A stretch of DNA of 64,000 nt, from NCBI RefSeq assembly GCF_009600605.1, contig NZ_VWNA01000001.1, positions 806,001-870,000 of the forward strand, given 5' to 3'. The notes under the pieces were generated by a model that saw nothing but the letters and a program-made list of their open reading frames with translations, was not told the origin of the DNA and ran no database searches. Positions 8,761-17,096 of the stretch are shown in pieces. Numbering within the stretch: the stretch's first letter is position 1; every line of letters begins with the position of its first letter. Source of the DNA: Segnochrobactrum spirostomi (GTDB lineage Bacteria > Pseudomonadota > Alphaproteobacteria > Rhizobiales > Segnochrobactraceae). The translations under genes and the position numbers were made by a program.

Positions 8761-9090
8761 ATGCAGCGCATCGCCAGCGTGATCGCCCTCAACCCCGACC
8801 GCATCGCCGACTATAAGCGGCTCCACGCCGCGGTCTGGCCCGAAGTGCTCGCGAAGATCGCCGAGTGCAACATCCGCAATTATTCGATCTTCCTGCGCGA
8901 GCCGGAAAATCTGCTGTTCGGCTATTACGAATATCACGGTACAGACCACGCCGCCGACATGGCGAAGATGGCGGCAGACCCCAAGACCCAGGAATGGTGG
9001 GCCGTGTGCATGCCCTGCCAGGCGCCGCTCGAGACCCGCAAGCGGGGCGAATGGTGGGCCGGGATGGACGAGGTTTTCCACGCCGATTGA
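8761..9090 (+). CDS. L-rhamnose mutarotase family protein (RhaM/FucM-like)
   Basis: 109-residue small ferredoxin-like barrel of the RhaM (COG3254) family, which interconverts the alpha and beta anomers of deoxy-hexoses. Family hallmarks seen: YKRLHAAVWPEV near the start, with the catalytic-type His, NYSIFL, FGYYEY, and the tandem WW pairs near residues 76 and 97. The ATG at 8761 was preferred over the one at 8746 because GGAGA lies eight bases before it and it fits the usual family length of about 104. It lies 42 bases after the amidohydrolase gene and makes an L-fucose or L-rhamnose substrate likely. Confidence 0.88.
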   Translation: MQRIASVIALNPDRIADYKRLHAAVWPEVLAKIAECNIRNYSIFLREPENLLFGYYEYHGTDHAADMAKMAADPKTQEWWAVCMPCQAPLETRKRGEWWAGMDEVFHAD

Positions 9091-9240
9091 GGCCGGGCGG
9101 ACCGCCCGCGCCCCGCTCCGCAGGGCATCGCGGCGCGTCGGACGCGCGCCGCGACATTCCCCCTTGCGGCCTCCGCTCATAAATGAAAAGATCATTCACA
9201 TAAGAACGTAAATCCGCACCAACGGATTTGGAGGAACGCC

Positions 9241-10314
9241 TTGGCGCTTCAAGACACGCTCCGGCAGAGCTGGCCGCGGCCGTCCGCGCCGCGCCCGATC
9301 GTCGTGATCGGGGCCGGCGGAATCGTGAAGGACGCCCATCTGCCGGCCTACCGACTCGCCGGATTTCCCGTCGCCGGCCTCTACGATCTCGACGCCGCGC
9401 GCGCCCGTGCGCTCGGCGAGAGCTTCGGCATCCCCGCGTTCGACAGCCTCGACGCCGCGCTCGCGGTGCCGAACGCCGTGTTCGACCTCGCGCTGCCGCC
9501 GGCGGCCCATCTCAGCGTCTTGGAACGTCTGCCCGAAGGCGCCGCCGTGCTGCTTCAGAAGCCGATGGGGCGCGATCTCGACGAGGCGACGCGCATCCTC
9601 GCCCTCGCCCGGGCGCGACGTCTGAAGGCGGCGGTCAATTTCCAGCTCCGCTTCTCGCCGATGATGCTCGCGGTCGCCGACGCGCTCGCGAAGGGCCTGC
9701 TCGGCCGGCTGATCGACGTCGAGGTGCACCTCAACCTCGTCACGCCGTGGCACCTGTTCCCCTTCCTCAAGGGGATGGAGCGGGTCGAGATCGCCGTCCA
9801 TTCGATCCATTATCTCGATCTGATCCGCGGGCTCCTCGGCAACCCAGTCGGCATCCACGCCCGCACCCTCGGCCACCCGGCGAGCGACCTCGCCCAGACG
9901 CGGACGAGCGCGCTCATCGATTACGGCCCGGATGTCCGCGTCGCGGTGTCGATCAACCACCACCACGATTTCGGCCGCCGCTTCCAGGATGCGAGCTTCC
10001 GCTTCGAGGGCACCGAGGGGGCCGCGATGGTGAAGCTCGGCCTCCTTTTGAACTACCCGGAGGGCGAGCCAGACGAACTGTGGATCGCGACCGGCGGCGC
10101 GGACTGGGAACAGGTCCCCCTCGCCGGCGGCTGGTTCCCCCACGCCTTCATCGGGACGATGGCCAATCTCCAGCGCTTCGCCGCCGGCGAGGACGACCGC
10201 CTCGTCACCTCGGTCGAGGACGCATGGCACACCATGGCCCTCGTCGAGGCGGCCTTCCGCTCGTCCGCCGCGCCGGCGACGCCGGTGCCCGCAAGCCCGG
10301 AGGCTCTGTCATGA
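9241..10314 (+). CDS. Gfo/Idh/MocA family oxidoreductase
   Basis: 357-residue NAD(P)-dependent oxidoreductase. The N-terminal Rossmann domain begins [18 protein letters not shown], an LQKPMG motif stands in place of the usual EKP (the motif lysine is retained, near residue 105), and the C-terminal alpha/beta domain carries an [14 protein letters not shown] segment with the catalytic-type His/Asp. The start is a TTG with GGAGGAA seven bases upstream; no ATG gives the full Rossmann motif. First gene of the large plus-strand operon, overlapping the MaoC gene by four bases. Probably oxidises a sugar or cyclitol that the Rbs-type importer brings in, but the substrate is unknown. Confidence 0.87.
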   Translation: MALQDTLRQSWPRPSAPRPIVVIGAGGIVKDAHLPAYRLAGFPVAGLYDLDAARARALGESFGIPAFDSLDAALAVPNAVFDLALPPAAHLSVLERLPEGAAVLLQKPMGRDLDEATRILALARARRLKAAVNFQLRFSPMMLAVADALAKGLLGRLIDVEVHLNLVTPWHLFPFLKGMERVEIAVHSIHYLDLIRGLLGNPVGIHARTLGHPASDLAQTRTSALIDYGPDVRVAVSINHHHDFGRRFQDASFRFEGTEGAAMVKLGLLLNYPEGEPDELWIATGGADWEQVPLAGGWFPHAFIGTMANLQRFAAGEDDRLVTSVEDAWHTMALVEAAFRSSAAPATPVPASPEALS

Positions 10315-10874
10315 ACGACGAACGCGAGGGCTTCGCGCCCACCGTCGGTGTCTCCTCCACCGTTCCCCGCGACATGCCGGCGGACCACGCCGCGCTGCCG
10401 GTCTGGAACGCCGAGAACTGGTTCTACGAGGATTGGCCGGTCGGGCAGAAGATCCGTTCCCTCCGCCGCACCATCGGCGAGAGCGACAGCCACCTCTTCA
10501 ACACCCTCGTCACCGACATCCATCCATACGTGCAGGATCAGATGTTCGCCGAGACCGAGGGCGTGTTCGGCCGGCGGCTCGTCGCCGGCGCCTTCGTGTT
10601 CTCGGCCGGCCTCGGCCTCGTCGCCACCAACTGCGTCAACGCCTTTTCCTACGGCTACGACCGCTTGCGCTTCATCAAGCCGCTGTTCATCGGCGAGACC
10701 ATCTACACGATCCGCACCAACCTCGATAAGCGCCCGAAATACAAAGAGCTCGGCCTGATCCGCGCGAGCTACGAGGTGTTCAAGGGCGAAGGGGAGCTGA
10801 TCCTCTATTGCGAGCACCTGCAGACGGTCAAATACAGACATCCGGAGAGCTTCGTCGGCCAGACCGAGAAGTGA
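10311..10874 (+). CDS. MaoC family dehydratase (first of two in the operon)
   Basis: 187-residue hot-dog-fold protein of the MaoC/R-hydratase type. After about 40 variable residues comes the family core [11 protein letters not shown], then a [11 protein letters not shown] active-site segment, a GRRLVAG turn and an [22 protein letters not shown] strand block. Such enzymes hydrate or dehydrate acyl-CoA or related thioesters. It starts inside the stop of the oxidoreductase gene (ATGA) and is followed directly by a CoA-transferase, which suggests that a CoA-bound hydroxy acid is the substrate. It differs clearly from the second MaoC protein at 18099. Confidence 0.87.
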   Translation: MNDEREGFAPTVGVSSTVPRDMPADHAALPVWNAENWFYEDWPVGQKIRSLRRTIGESDSHLFNTLVTDIHPYVQDQMFAETEGVFGRRLVAGAFVFSAGLGLVATNCVNAFSYGYDRLRFIKPLFIGETIYTIRTNLDKRPKYKELGLIRASYEVFKGEGELILYCEHLQTVKYRHPESFVGQTEK

Positions 10875-10894
10875 TCGAGAACGAGCCCATCATC

Positions 10895-12076
10895 ATGAAT
10901 TCTGCCGAACCGAAGCCCGCGTCCACGACCGGCCTGCCCCTCGAAGGGCTCGTCGTCGTCGATATGAGCCAGTTCCTGTCGGGCCCCTATTGCTCGCTCC
11001 GCCTGATGGACCTGGGCGCGCGCGTCATCAAGGTCGAGCGCCCCGACGGCGGCGACCTGTCCCGCCGCCTCTATCTGAGCGACACCGAGATCGGCGGCGA
11101 TTCCACCATCTTTCATGCCATCAATCGGGCGAAGGAAAGCCTCGCCATCGACCTCAAGAACCCGGACGACCTCGCCGCCCTCAAGCGGCTGATCGCCCAG
11201 GCCGATGTGCTCATCCAGAATTTCCGCCCCGGCGTCATCGAGCGGCTCGGGCTCGCCTACGAGGAAGCCCGCGCGATCAATCCCCGCCTCGTCTACGCGA
11301 GCATCACCGGCTACGGCGCCGAAGGCCCGTGGGTGATGCGGCCGGGCCAGGATCTGCTCGCCCAATCGCGCTCCGGCGTGATGTGGCTCAACGGCGACGA
11401 GGACCAGGGTCCGGTACCGTTCGGCCTCGCCATCGCCGACATGCTCGCCGGGTCGGCGACCGCCCAGGGCATCCTCGCCGCCCTGGTGCGCCGCGGCATC
11501 ACCAATCAGGGCTCGCACGTCGAGACGAGCCTGATGGAAGCCTTGATCGACTTCCAGTTCGAGGTGCTGACCACCTATCTGAACGACGGCCGGCGCCGCC
11601 CCCGCCGCTCGGCATTCCGCAGCGCCCACGCCTATCTCTCGGCGCCCTACGGCGTTTATCCCACCAAAGACGGCTGGCTGGCGATCGCCATGACGCCGAT
11701 CCCGAAGCTCGCCGACCTTCTGAAGATCGACGGCCTCGCCCCCTATCGCGACGCGCCGGCGACCTGGTTCACCGCCCGCGACGAGATCAAGGCGATCATC
11801 GCCCAGACCCTCGCCCATGAGCCGACCGACCATTGGCTGGCGATTCTGGAGCCCGCCGACATCTGGTGCGCCAAGGTGCTCGATTGGGAGGAACTCCTCG
11901 ACAACGAGGGCTTCCGGGCGCTCGACATGCTCCAGCTCGTGGAGCGCGAGGACGACGTCCACATCCTCACCACCCGCTCGCCGATCCGGGTCGACGGCGT
12001 GCGTCCAAAGTTCGACCGCGCCGCGCCGCGCGTCGGCGAGCACAGCGCGCAGATCCGGGCGGAGTTCGGACTGTGA
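10895..12076 (+). CDS. CaiB/BaiF (class III) CoA-transferase
   Basis: 393-residue family III CoA-transferase. It has the N-terminal LEGLVVVDMSQFLSGPYC motif, the conserved RPGVIERLGL segment and the active-site aspartate in AIADMLAG (about residue 187), which forms the acyl-aspartyl intermediate. It transfers CoA between organic acids. The ATG at 10895 gives the normal start relative to the fold; a GTG at 10871 overlapping the preceding stop (GTGA) is a real alternative. It is placed between a MaoC hydratase and a signal-less binding-protein homologue, and activates an acid of unknown identity. Confidence 0.9.
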   Translation: MNSAEPKPASTTGLPLEGLVVVDMSQFLSGPYCSLRLMDLGARVIKVERPDGGDLSRRLYLSDTEIGGDSTIFHAINRAKESLAIDLKNPDDLAALKRLIAQADVLIQNFRPGVIERLGLAYEEARAINPRLVYASITGYGAEGPWVMRPGQDLLAQSRSGVMWLNGDEDQGPVPFGLAIADMLAGSATAQGILAALVRRGITNQGSHVETSLMEALIDFQFEVLTTYLNDGRRRPRRSAFRSAHAYLSAPYGVYPTKDGWLAIAMTPIPKLADLLKIDGLAPYRDAPATWFTARDEIKAIIAQTLAHEPTDHWLAILEPADIWCAKVLDWEELLDNEGFRALDMLQLVEREDDVHILTTRSPIRVDGVRPKFDRAAPRVGEHSAQIRAEFGL

Positions 12077-13206
12077 GCGCGATCCGCCTGAAGGGCATGA
12101 CCTGGAGCCACCCGCGCGGCTACGATCCGATGGTCGCCTGCTCGGCCTTGTGGCGCGAGCAGACCGGCATCGAAATCGCCTGGGACAAGCGCTCGCTCCA
12201 GGATTTCGAGTCGTTCCCCGTCGAGGAACTCGCCCGCGCCTACGATCTCATCGTGATCGATCATCCCCATGTCGGCCAGATCACGGCCGAGGGCTGCCTC
12301 GCGCCGCTCGACATCGAAGGTCGCGAGGCGGAGCGCGCGGCGCTCGCCGCCGGCAGCGTCGGCGCGTCCTATCCGAGCTATTTCTGGGCCGGCCGCCAAT
12401 GGGCCTTTCCGATCGACGCCGCGACCCAGGTTCTTGCCTGGCGCCCCGACCTGATCGAGACCCCGCCGCACCTTTGGGACGACGTCATGGCCCTCGCGCG
12501 CGAGGGCCGCGTGCTGACGCCGCTCCGGGCGCCCCATGCGCTGATGTGCGTCTATACGCTCGCCGCCCATCTCGGCCGCCCCTGCGCCACGACGGGGCCG
12601 GGCGATCTCATCGATCCGGAGACCGGCGTCCGCGTCCTGCGCCTGCTCGCCGATCTCGCGGCGGTGAGCGATCCCGCTGCCTTCGCGATGGACCCGATCG
12701 CCGTGTTCGAACGGATGGCCGAGGCCGGCTCGACGACCGCGGTGAGCCCGCTGATCTACGGCTATGTGAGCTACGCCCGCGCCGGATTCCGGCCGCACCG
12801 GCTCGCCTTCTCCGACATGCCGATCGCCGGCGACGCGGGGCCGGTCGGCTCGGCGCTCGGCGGCACCGGCATCGCCGTCTCGGCCCGCTCCGCCCATGTC
12901 GAGGCGGCGATCGATTTCGCCTATTGGATCGCGAGCGGCGATGTGCAGCGCGGCCTCTATGCCGCGTCCGGCGGCCAGCCTGGCCATGCCGCCGCCTGGG
13001 AAGACGCCGCAATCAACGCCGCGACCGGCAACTTCTACGCCGCGACCCGCGCCACCCTCGAAGGCGCCTGGGTGCGGCCCCGCCACGACGGCTACATGCC
13101 CTTCCAGGACGCCGCCTCCCACCGCATCACCGACGGCCTCAAGGCCGGCGATGCGCCGGAGGCGATCGTCGCCGACCTCAACCGCCTGTTCCGGGAGAGC
13201 TTCTGA
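12073..13206 (+). CDS. solute-binding-protein-like protein without signal peptide
   Basis: 377-residue protein with the two-lobe organisation of ABC solute-binding proteins: an early MTWSHPRGYDPM strand, a DLIVIDHPHVG segment near residue 60, and late helices like those that close the cleft. It begins directly with the first core strand; no hydrophobic signal segment exists upstream in frame, and the GTG start overlaps the CoA-transferase stop by four bases (GTGA). It therefore should stay in the cytoplasm, where it may bind or deliver an acid ligand rather than take part in import. A later ATG at 12097 is possible and does not change this. Confidence 0.8.
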   Translation: MSAIRLKGMTWSHPRGYDPMVACSALWREQTGIEIAWDKRSLQDFESFPVEELARAYDLIVIDHPHVGQITAEGCLAPLDIEGREAERAALAAGSVGASYPSYFWAGRQWAFPIDAATQVLAWRPDLIETPPHLWDDVMALAREGRVLTPLRAPHALMCVYTLAAHLGRPCATTGPGDLIDPETGVRVLRLLADLAAVSDPAAFAMDPIAVFERMAEAGSTTAVSPLIYGYVSYARAGFRPHRLAFSDMPIAGDAGPVGSALGGTGIAVSARSAHVEAAIDFAYWIASGDVQRGLYAASGGQPGHAAAWEDAAINAATGNFYAATRATLEGAWVRPRHDGYMPFQDAASHRITDGLKAGDAPEAIVADLNRLFRESF

Positions 13207-13289
13207 TCGGGAAGGCAGTTCAAAAATAGGTCCCATCTTAAGAGCGAAACAGCCGGCGCAACGACCGGCCGAGCGGGAGGAGAACGGAC

Positions 13290-14504
13290 ATGACGAAGAC
13301 GAAGAACAGCAGACGAGTGTTCGCGGGCGCGGCCCTGACGGCGGGCATCGCGGTTGCGGCGTTCGCCGGCGCCGCGCGCGCCGAAGACGTCTCGGCGACG
13401 ATCGCCGGGCTGCCGACCGAGCTCAAAGCGCAATATGAGGGCGCGCCGCAGAAGATCGGGCCCTCGGCGTGGGACAAGTTCACCCCGCCAGCGAAGCCCT
13501 GGAAGTGGTGTCACTCGGAATCCTACCAGGGCAATCCCTGGCGCGTGGCGGTAACGAACGAACTGAAGCGCCTCGTCGAGGGGCTCAAGGCCCAGGGTCT
13601 GGTGTCGAGCTTCGAGATCGCCGATTCCAACAACGACACCAGCCAGCAGATCAACCAGATCCGCGCCTTCATCGACAAGAAGTGCACGATCATCACCTCG
13701 ATCCCGGGCTCCGCCACCGCCCTCGACGACGCGGTGAAGGCGGCCTACGACGCCGGCATCCCGTTCGTCACCGCCGCCGGATCGGTCACCAGCCCCTACG
13801 CCATCAATGTCGATTCCAACTATTCCCGCTGGGGCTTCGATATGATGACGGCAATCGGCAAGGCCCTCGACGGCAAGGGCAACGTGCTGATGGTCGAGGG
13901 CATCGCCGGCCATCCGATCGTGGCGCAGGAGCGCCAGGGTGCCGACGCCGCGCTGAAGCAGAATCCGGGGCTCAAGATCGCCCGCACCGTGAACGGCAAC
14001 TGGACCGCCAACGTCACGAAGACGGTGGTGCTCCAGGCGATCGCCACCAACCCGGCGCCGATCGGCGCGGTGTGGACGACCGGCAGCGAAAGCCGCGTCG
14101 TCGCCGAAGCCTTCGCCGAGGCGGGCCGGCCCGCCCCTATCATCACCGGCTCGATCACCGGCGATGCGCTCGGCTACTGGCATGAGCACCCGGACCGCTT
14201 CCGCTTCGAAGGCAACGCGGTGCTGCCGGGCTGGACCGCCGAGACCCTGTTCCGCGTCGGCGTCCGCACCCTCGAGGGGCAGCAGCCGAAGCTCAACACG
14301 CTGATGATCCCGATCCCGGCGGTGCACGGCGCGGATCTCGACACGTGGTACCAGCCCTGCATGACGCCGGCCTCGGTGTCGGTCTTCCCGGTGCCGCCGA
14401 CCGATCCGATGCCGGAGACGCTGCTCGACGCCTATTTCGCCAAGCCCGCCCCGACGCCGGGCTGGAACTATGCGGACGTGCCGAAGGCCTGCGCCGGACA
14501 GTGA
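13290..14504 (+). CDS. sugar ABC transporter substrate-binding protein (RbsB-like)
   Basis: 404-residue periplasmic binding protein of the PBP type 1 sugar class. The signal peptide is about residues 1-30 (KTKNSRR n-region, alanine-rich core, cleavage after ARA). Mature protein shows IADSNND, TSIPGSATALDDAV and FVTAAGSV, the usual hinge and ligand-loop motifs, although it is about 80 residues longer than RbsB, mostly at both ends. An ATG with a GAGGAGAAC ribosome site was used. It feeds the split ATPase and two permeases downstream and is separated from them by 141 bases containing a UUCG-capped stem-loop. Confidence 0.93.
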   Translation: MTKTKNSRRVFAGAALTAGIAVAAFAGAARAEDVSATIAGLPTELKAQYEGAPQKIGPSAWDKFTPPAKPWKWCHSESYQGNPWRVAVTNELKRLVEGLKAQGLVSSFEIADSNNDTSQQINQIRAFIDKKCTIITSIPGSATALDDAVKAAYDAGIPFVTAAGSVTSPYAINVDSNYSRWGFDMMTAIGKALDGKGNVLMVEGIAGHPIVAQERQGADAALKQNPGLKIARTVNGNWTANVTKTVVLQAIATNPAPIGAVWTTGSESRVVAEAFAEAGRPAPIITGSITGDALGYWHEHPDRFRFEGNAVLPGWTAETLFRVGVRTLEGQQPKLNTLMIPIPAVHGADLDTWYQPCMTPASVSVFPVPPTDPMPETLLDAYFAKPAPTPGWNYADVPKACAGQ

Positions 14505-14561
14505 GCCGGTCACGACGGATGGCAAAGGGTCCCGACTTTTTTGCTTCTCCGTCCCGTTACG

Positions 14562-14585
14562 GTCCCCGGAGTTCGCTCCGGGGAC
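14562..14585 (+). other. intercistronic UUCG stem-loop after the RbsB-like gene
   Basis: Perfect 10-base stem GTCCCCGGAG / CTCCGGGGAC closing a TTCG tetraloop, one of the most stable RNA hairpins. It lies 57 bases after the binding-protein stop codon. The tract CTTTTTTGC (about 14537-14544) is upstream of the hairpin rather than downstream, so this is not a standard intrinsic terminator. A role as mRNA 3' stabiliser or attenuator between binding-protein and transporter genes is likely. Confidence 0.65.
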
Positions 14586-14645
14586 GCTCGCCGGCCCGAC
14601 GTCGGCCCTAAGCCCCGTCCGACAACACCGCCTCCGAGGGATGGA

Positions 14646-15386
14646 ATGCTCGCGATCGAAGGCCTCTCGAAGCGCTACGGCGAGACGATCGCGCTCTCGG
14701 GCGCCTCGATCGATTTCGGCGCCGGGCTCGTCCACTCGATCCTCGGCGAGAACGGCTCGGGCAAGAGCACTCTCGTGAAGCTCCTCTCCGGCATCGTGCT
14801 GCCGGATGCCGGCGCGATCCTGTTCGAGGGCCATGCCTTCTCGGGCCGGCGCCCGGCCGATTTTCAGGCCGCCGGCTTCATGACGGTGTTCCAGGAGGTG
14901 CTGATCGCCCCGGACCGCACCGTGATCGACAACGTGCTGATGGGCTATGACGGCCTCTTCCGTCGCCGCATCGCGCGGGCCGCGCGGCGCACGGCGGTGG
15001 CCCAAGCCCTTGCGCGCTTCGCCCGCACCGCGGTGCCGCTCGACGCCCTCGCCGGTGATCTTCCGCTCGCGGCGCAGCAACTCGTGGTGCTCGCCCGCGC
15101 CGTCGTGCGCCGTCCCAAGGTGCTAGTCCTCGACGAGGTGACCGCCGCGCTCGACTTCGCCGACCGCGAGGCGGTGTTCGCGCTGATGCGTGACCTCGCC
15201 GACGCCGGCACGCTCATCCTGTTCATCACCCACCGCATGGACGAGGTCACGCTGCTCTCCGACCGCATCTCCATCCTGCGCGGCGGCAAGGTGGTGGCGA
15301 CCCGCCCGGCCGCCGGCGCCGATCCCGACGATCTCTTGCGGCTGATGGCGCCCGAAACCGCCGCGGAGCTCGCGCACCATGGCTGA
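14646..15386 (+). CDS. sugar ABC transporter ATPase, N-terminal half (split RbsA/MglA type)
   Basis: 246-residue single nucleotide-binding domain equal to the first half of RbsA/MglA. Walker A GENGSGKST is at 36-44, Walker B VLVLDE near 160 and a switch-type His in FITHRMDEV. The signature motif is degenerate: LPLAAQQ replaces LSxGQQQ, losing the key Ser and Gly. The family is normally one polypeptide of about 500 residues; here the second half is a separate gene that starts 8 bases before this stop, in another frame. ATG 14646 follows GGGATGGA; an out-of-frame ATG sits five bases upstream. Confidence 0.88.
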   Translation: MLAIEGLSKRYGETIALSGASIDFGAGLVHSILGENGSGKSTLVKLLSGIVLPDAGAILFEGHAFSGRRPADFQAAGFMTVFQEVLIAPDRTVIDNVLMGYDGLFRRRIARAARRTAVAQALARFARTAVPLDALAGDLPLAAQQLVVLARAVVRRPKVLVLDEVTAALDFADREAVFALMRDLADAGTLILFITHRMDEVTLLSDRISILRGGKVVATRPAAGADPDDLLRLMAPETAAELAHHG

Positions 15387-16122
15387 CATCCTTTCCTTGA
15401 GAGCCCGCGGACTCGCCTTGCGAGCCGGTGCCGCGCCGTTCGACGAAGTCGTCGGGGCCGGCGAGATCGTCGGGCTCGCGGGCCTCGACGGCCACGGCCA
15501 GCAGACCTTTCTCAAGATGCTCGCGGGCCTGACGGCCCCCGCCGCCGGCGACATCCTCGTCGAGCGCGACGGGACGGAGGAGCGCATCGGCTCGTTCCGA
15601 CGGGCGGTCGCCCGCGGCGTCGCCTATCTGCCGCGCGACCGGCGTGCCACCGGCATCTTCCCGACGCTCTCGGTGCTCGACAATTTCGCCATCGCCACGG
15701 TCGGGCGCGATGCGCCCGCCGGCCTCATCAGCGCCGGCCGCCGTCGCTCGCGCTACGAGCATTATCGCGAGCGGCTGTCGATCGTGGCGCCCCGGCCCGA
15801 CGCGCCGATCACCACCCTCTCCGGCGGCAACCAGCAGAAGGTGCTGCTCGCCCGCTGGCTCGCCGCCGAGCCGAAGCTGCTCCTCCTCGACGACCCGACC
15901 CGCGGCGTCGACGTCGCGACCCGGCGCGTCCTCTACGGCGTCTTCCGCGACCTCGCCAAGGAGGGCATGGGGCTCGTGGTCCTCTCGAGCGAGATCGAGG
16001 AGATCCTGCTCCTCTGCGACCGGGTTCTCGTCTTCCGCGAGCATGCGCTCGCCGCCCGGCTGTCCGGTGCCGAGATGACGACCGAAACCGTGATCGCCGC
16101 CATGTTCGGACGGGCCGCATGA
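15379..16122 (+). CDS. sugar ABC transporter ATPase, C-terminal half (split RbsA/MglA type)
   Basis: 247-residue domain equal to the second half of RbsA/MglA: GEIVGLAGLDGHGQQTF, where the Walker A lysine and Ser/Thr are missing as is usual in this half, then YLPRDRRATG, a canonical LSGGNQQK signature (about residue 152) and LLLLDDPTRGVD as Walker B. It overlaps the first-half gene by 8 bases (15379-15386) and the following permease by 4 (ATGA). Together the two halves make one good composite ATP site: Walker A from the first protein and signature from this one. The second site should be inactive. Confidence 0.88.
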   Translation: MADILSLRARGLALRAGAAPFDEVVGAGEIVGLAGLDGHGQQTFLKMLAGLTAPAAGDILVERDGTEERIGSFRRAVARGVAYLPRDRRATGIFPTLSVLDNFAIATVGRDAPAGLISAGRRRSRYEHYRERLSIVAPRPDAPITTLSGGNQQKVLLARWLAAEPKLLLLDDPTRGVDVATRRVLYGVFRDLAKEGMGLVVLSSEIEEILLLCDRVLVFREHALAARLSGAEMTTETVIAAMFGRAA

Positions 16123-17096
16123 GCTACATCGTCCCCGCGCCGCAGCCCTCCCGCCTCGCCGGCCTCTGGCGCCGCACCGGCTTCGCGGCGGTGCTGTTCG
16201 TCGTCCTCCTCGCCGTCAACGTCTGGCTCAATCCGGCCCGGTTCGCGCCGGCGGCCTGGGGCACGCTGATCGGCCTCGCGGCCCCGCTCGTGGGCGCGGC
16301 GCTCGCGTCTGCTCCGGTCATCCTCGCCGGCCGCGGCGGCATCGACGTCTCGGTCGGACCCACGATGGGTTTCGTCAACGCGGTGCTGATCTCCGTCCTC
16401 TTCCTCGGTGCCGGCATCTCCTCGCCGCTCGTGCTGGTGCCGGCGGCGCTCCTCATCGGCGTGGCGGTCGGTGCGTGGAACGGGTGGCTCGCGACGATCG
16501 TGCGGGTACAGCCGATCGTGGCGACGCTCGGGACCTATCTCGTCCTCGCCGGCGTGACGCTGACGATCCTGCCCGCACCCGTGGGTCCCGCCCCCGACTG
16601 GCTGAAGGCCCTCGCGGGGCCGGCCTCGATCGTGCCGCTCGCGGCGGTCTTCGCGATCTGGTGGGGGCTCAAGCAAACCCCGTTCTACGATCACCTGATG
16701 GCGGTCGGCAGCGACGACCGCGCCGCCTATACGGCCGGCGTTCCGGTGACCCTCGTCCGCTTCCTCGCCTATGGCTTGACCGGCCTCTTTGCCGGGATCG
16801 CCGGGATCATGCTGACCGCGCTGATCGGCTCCGCCGACCCCAATATCGGCCCGACCTACACCCTGATCGCCATCTCCGCCGTGGCGCTCGGCGGCGTCAG
16901 CCTCGCCGGCGGCCGAGGCGGGCTGGTCGGGGCCGCGATCGGGGCGCTCGACATCTTCCTTCTGCAGAGCGCCCTCACCTTCTTCAACGTCTCGACCTTC
17001 GTCCTGCAGATCGCCTATGGCGCGATCCTCGTCGCCGCCGTGGTGCTCACCGCCGTGCAGGACCGGCTGTCCCGGAGGGCGACCGATGACGCGTGA
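16119..17096 (+). CDS. sugar ABC transporter permease (RbsC-like), first
   Basis: 325-residue inner-membrane permease with eight or more hydrophobic segments and the RbsC hallmark GRGGIDVSVGPTMGFVN (about residue 68), followed late by LGGVSLAGGRGG (about 258). These importers pair with the RbsA-type ATPase. It begins within the ATPase stop codon (ATGA) and ends 11 bases inside the next permease gene. Two different RbsC-type permeases in one operon imply a heterodimeric channel, in contrast to the homodimer of ribose transport. Confidence 0.93.
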   Translation: MSYIVPAPQPSRLAGLWRRTGFAAVLFVVLLAVNVWLNPARFAPAAWGTLIGLAAPLVGAALASAPVILAGRGGIDVSVGPTMGFVNAVLISVLFLGAGISSPLVLVPAALLIGVAVGAWNGWLATIVRVQPIVATLGTYLVLAGVTLTILPAPVGPAPDWLKALAGPASIVPLAAVFAIWWGLKQTPFYDHLMAVGSDDRAAYTAGVPVTLVRFLAYGLTGLFAGIAGIMLTALIGSADPNIGPTYTLIAISAVALGGVSLAGGRGGLVGAAIGALDIFLLQSALTFFNVSTFVLQIAYGAILVAAVVLTAVQDRLSRRATDDA

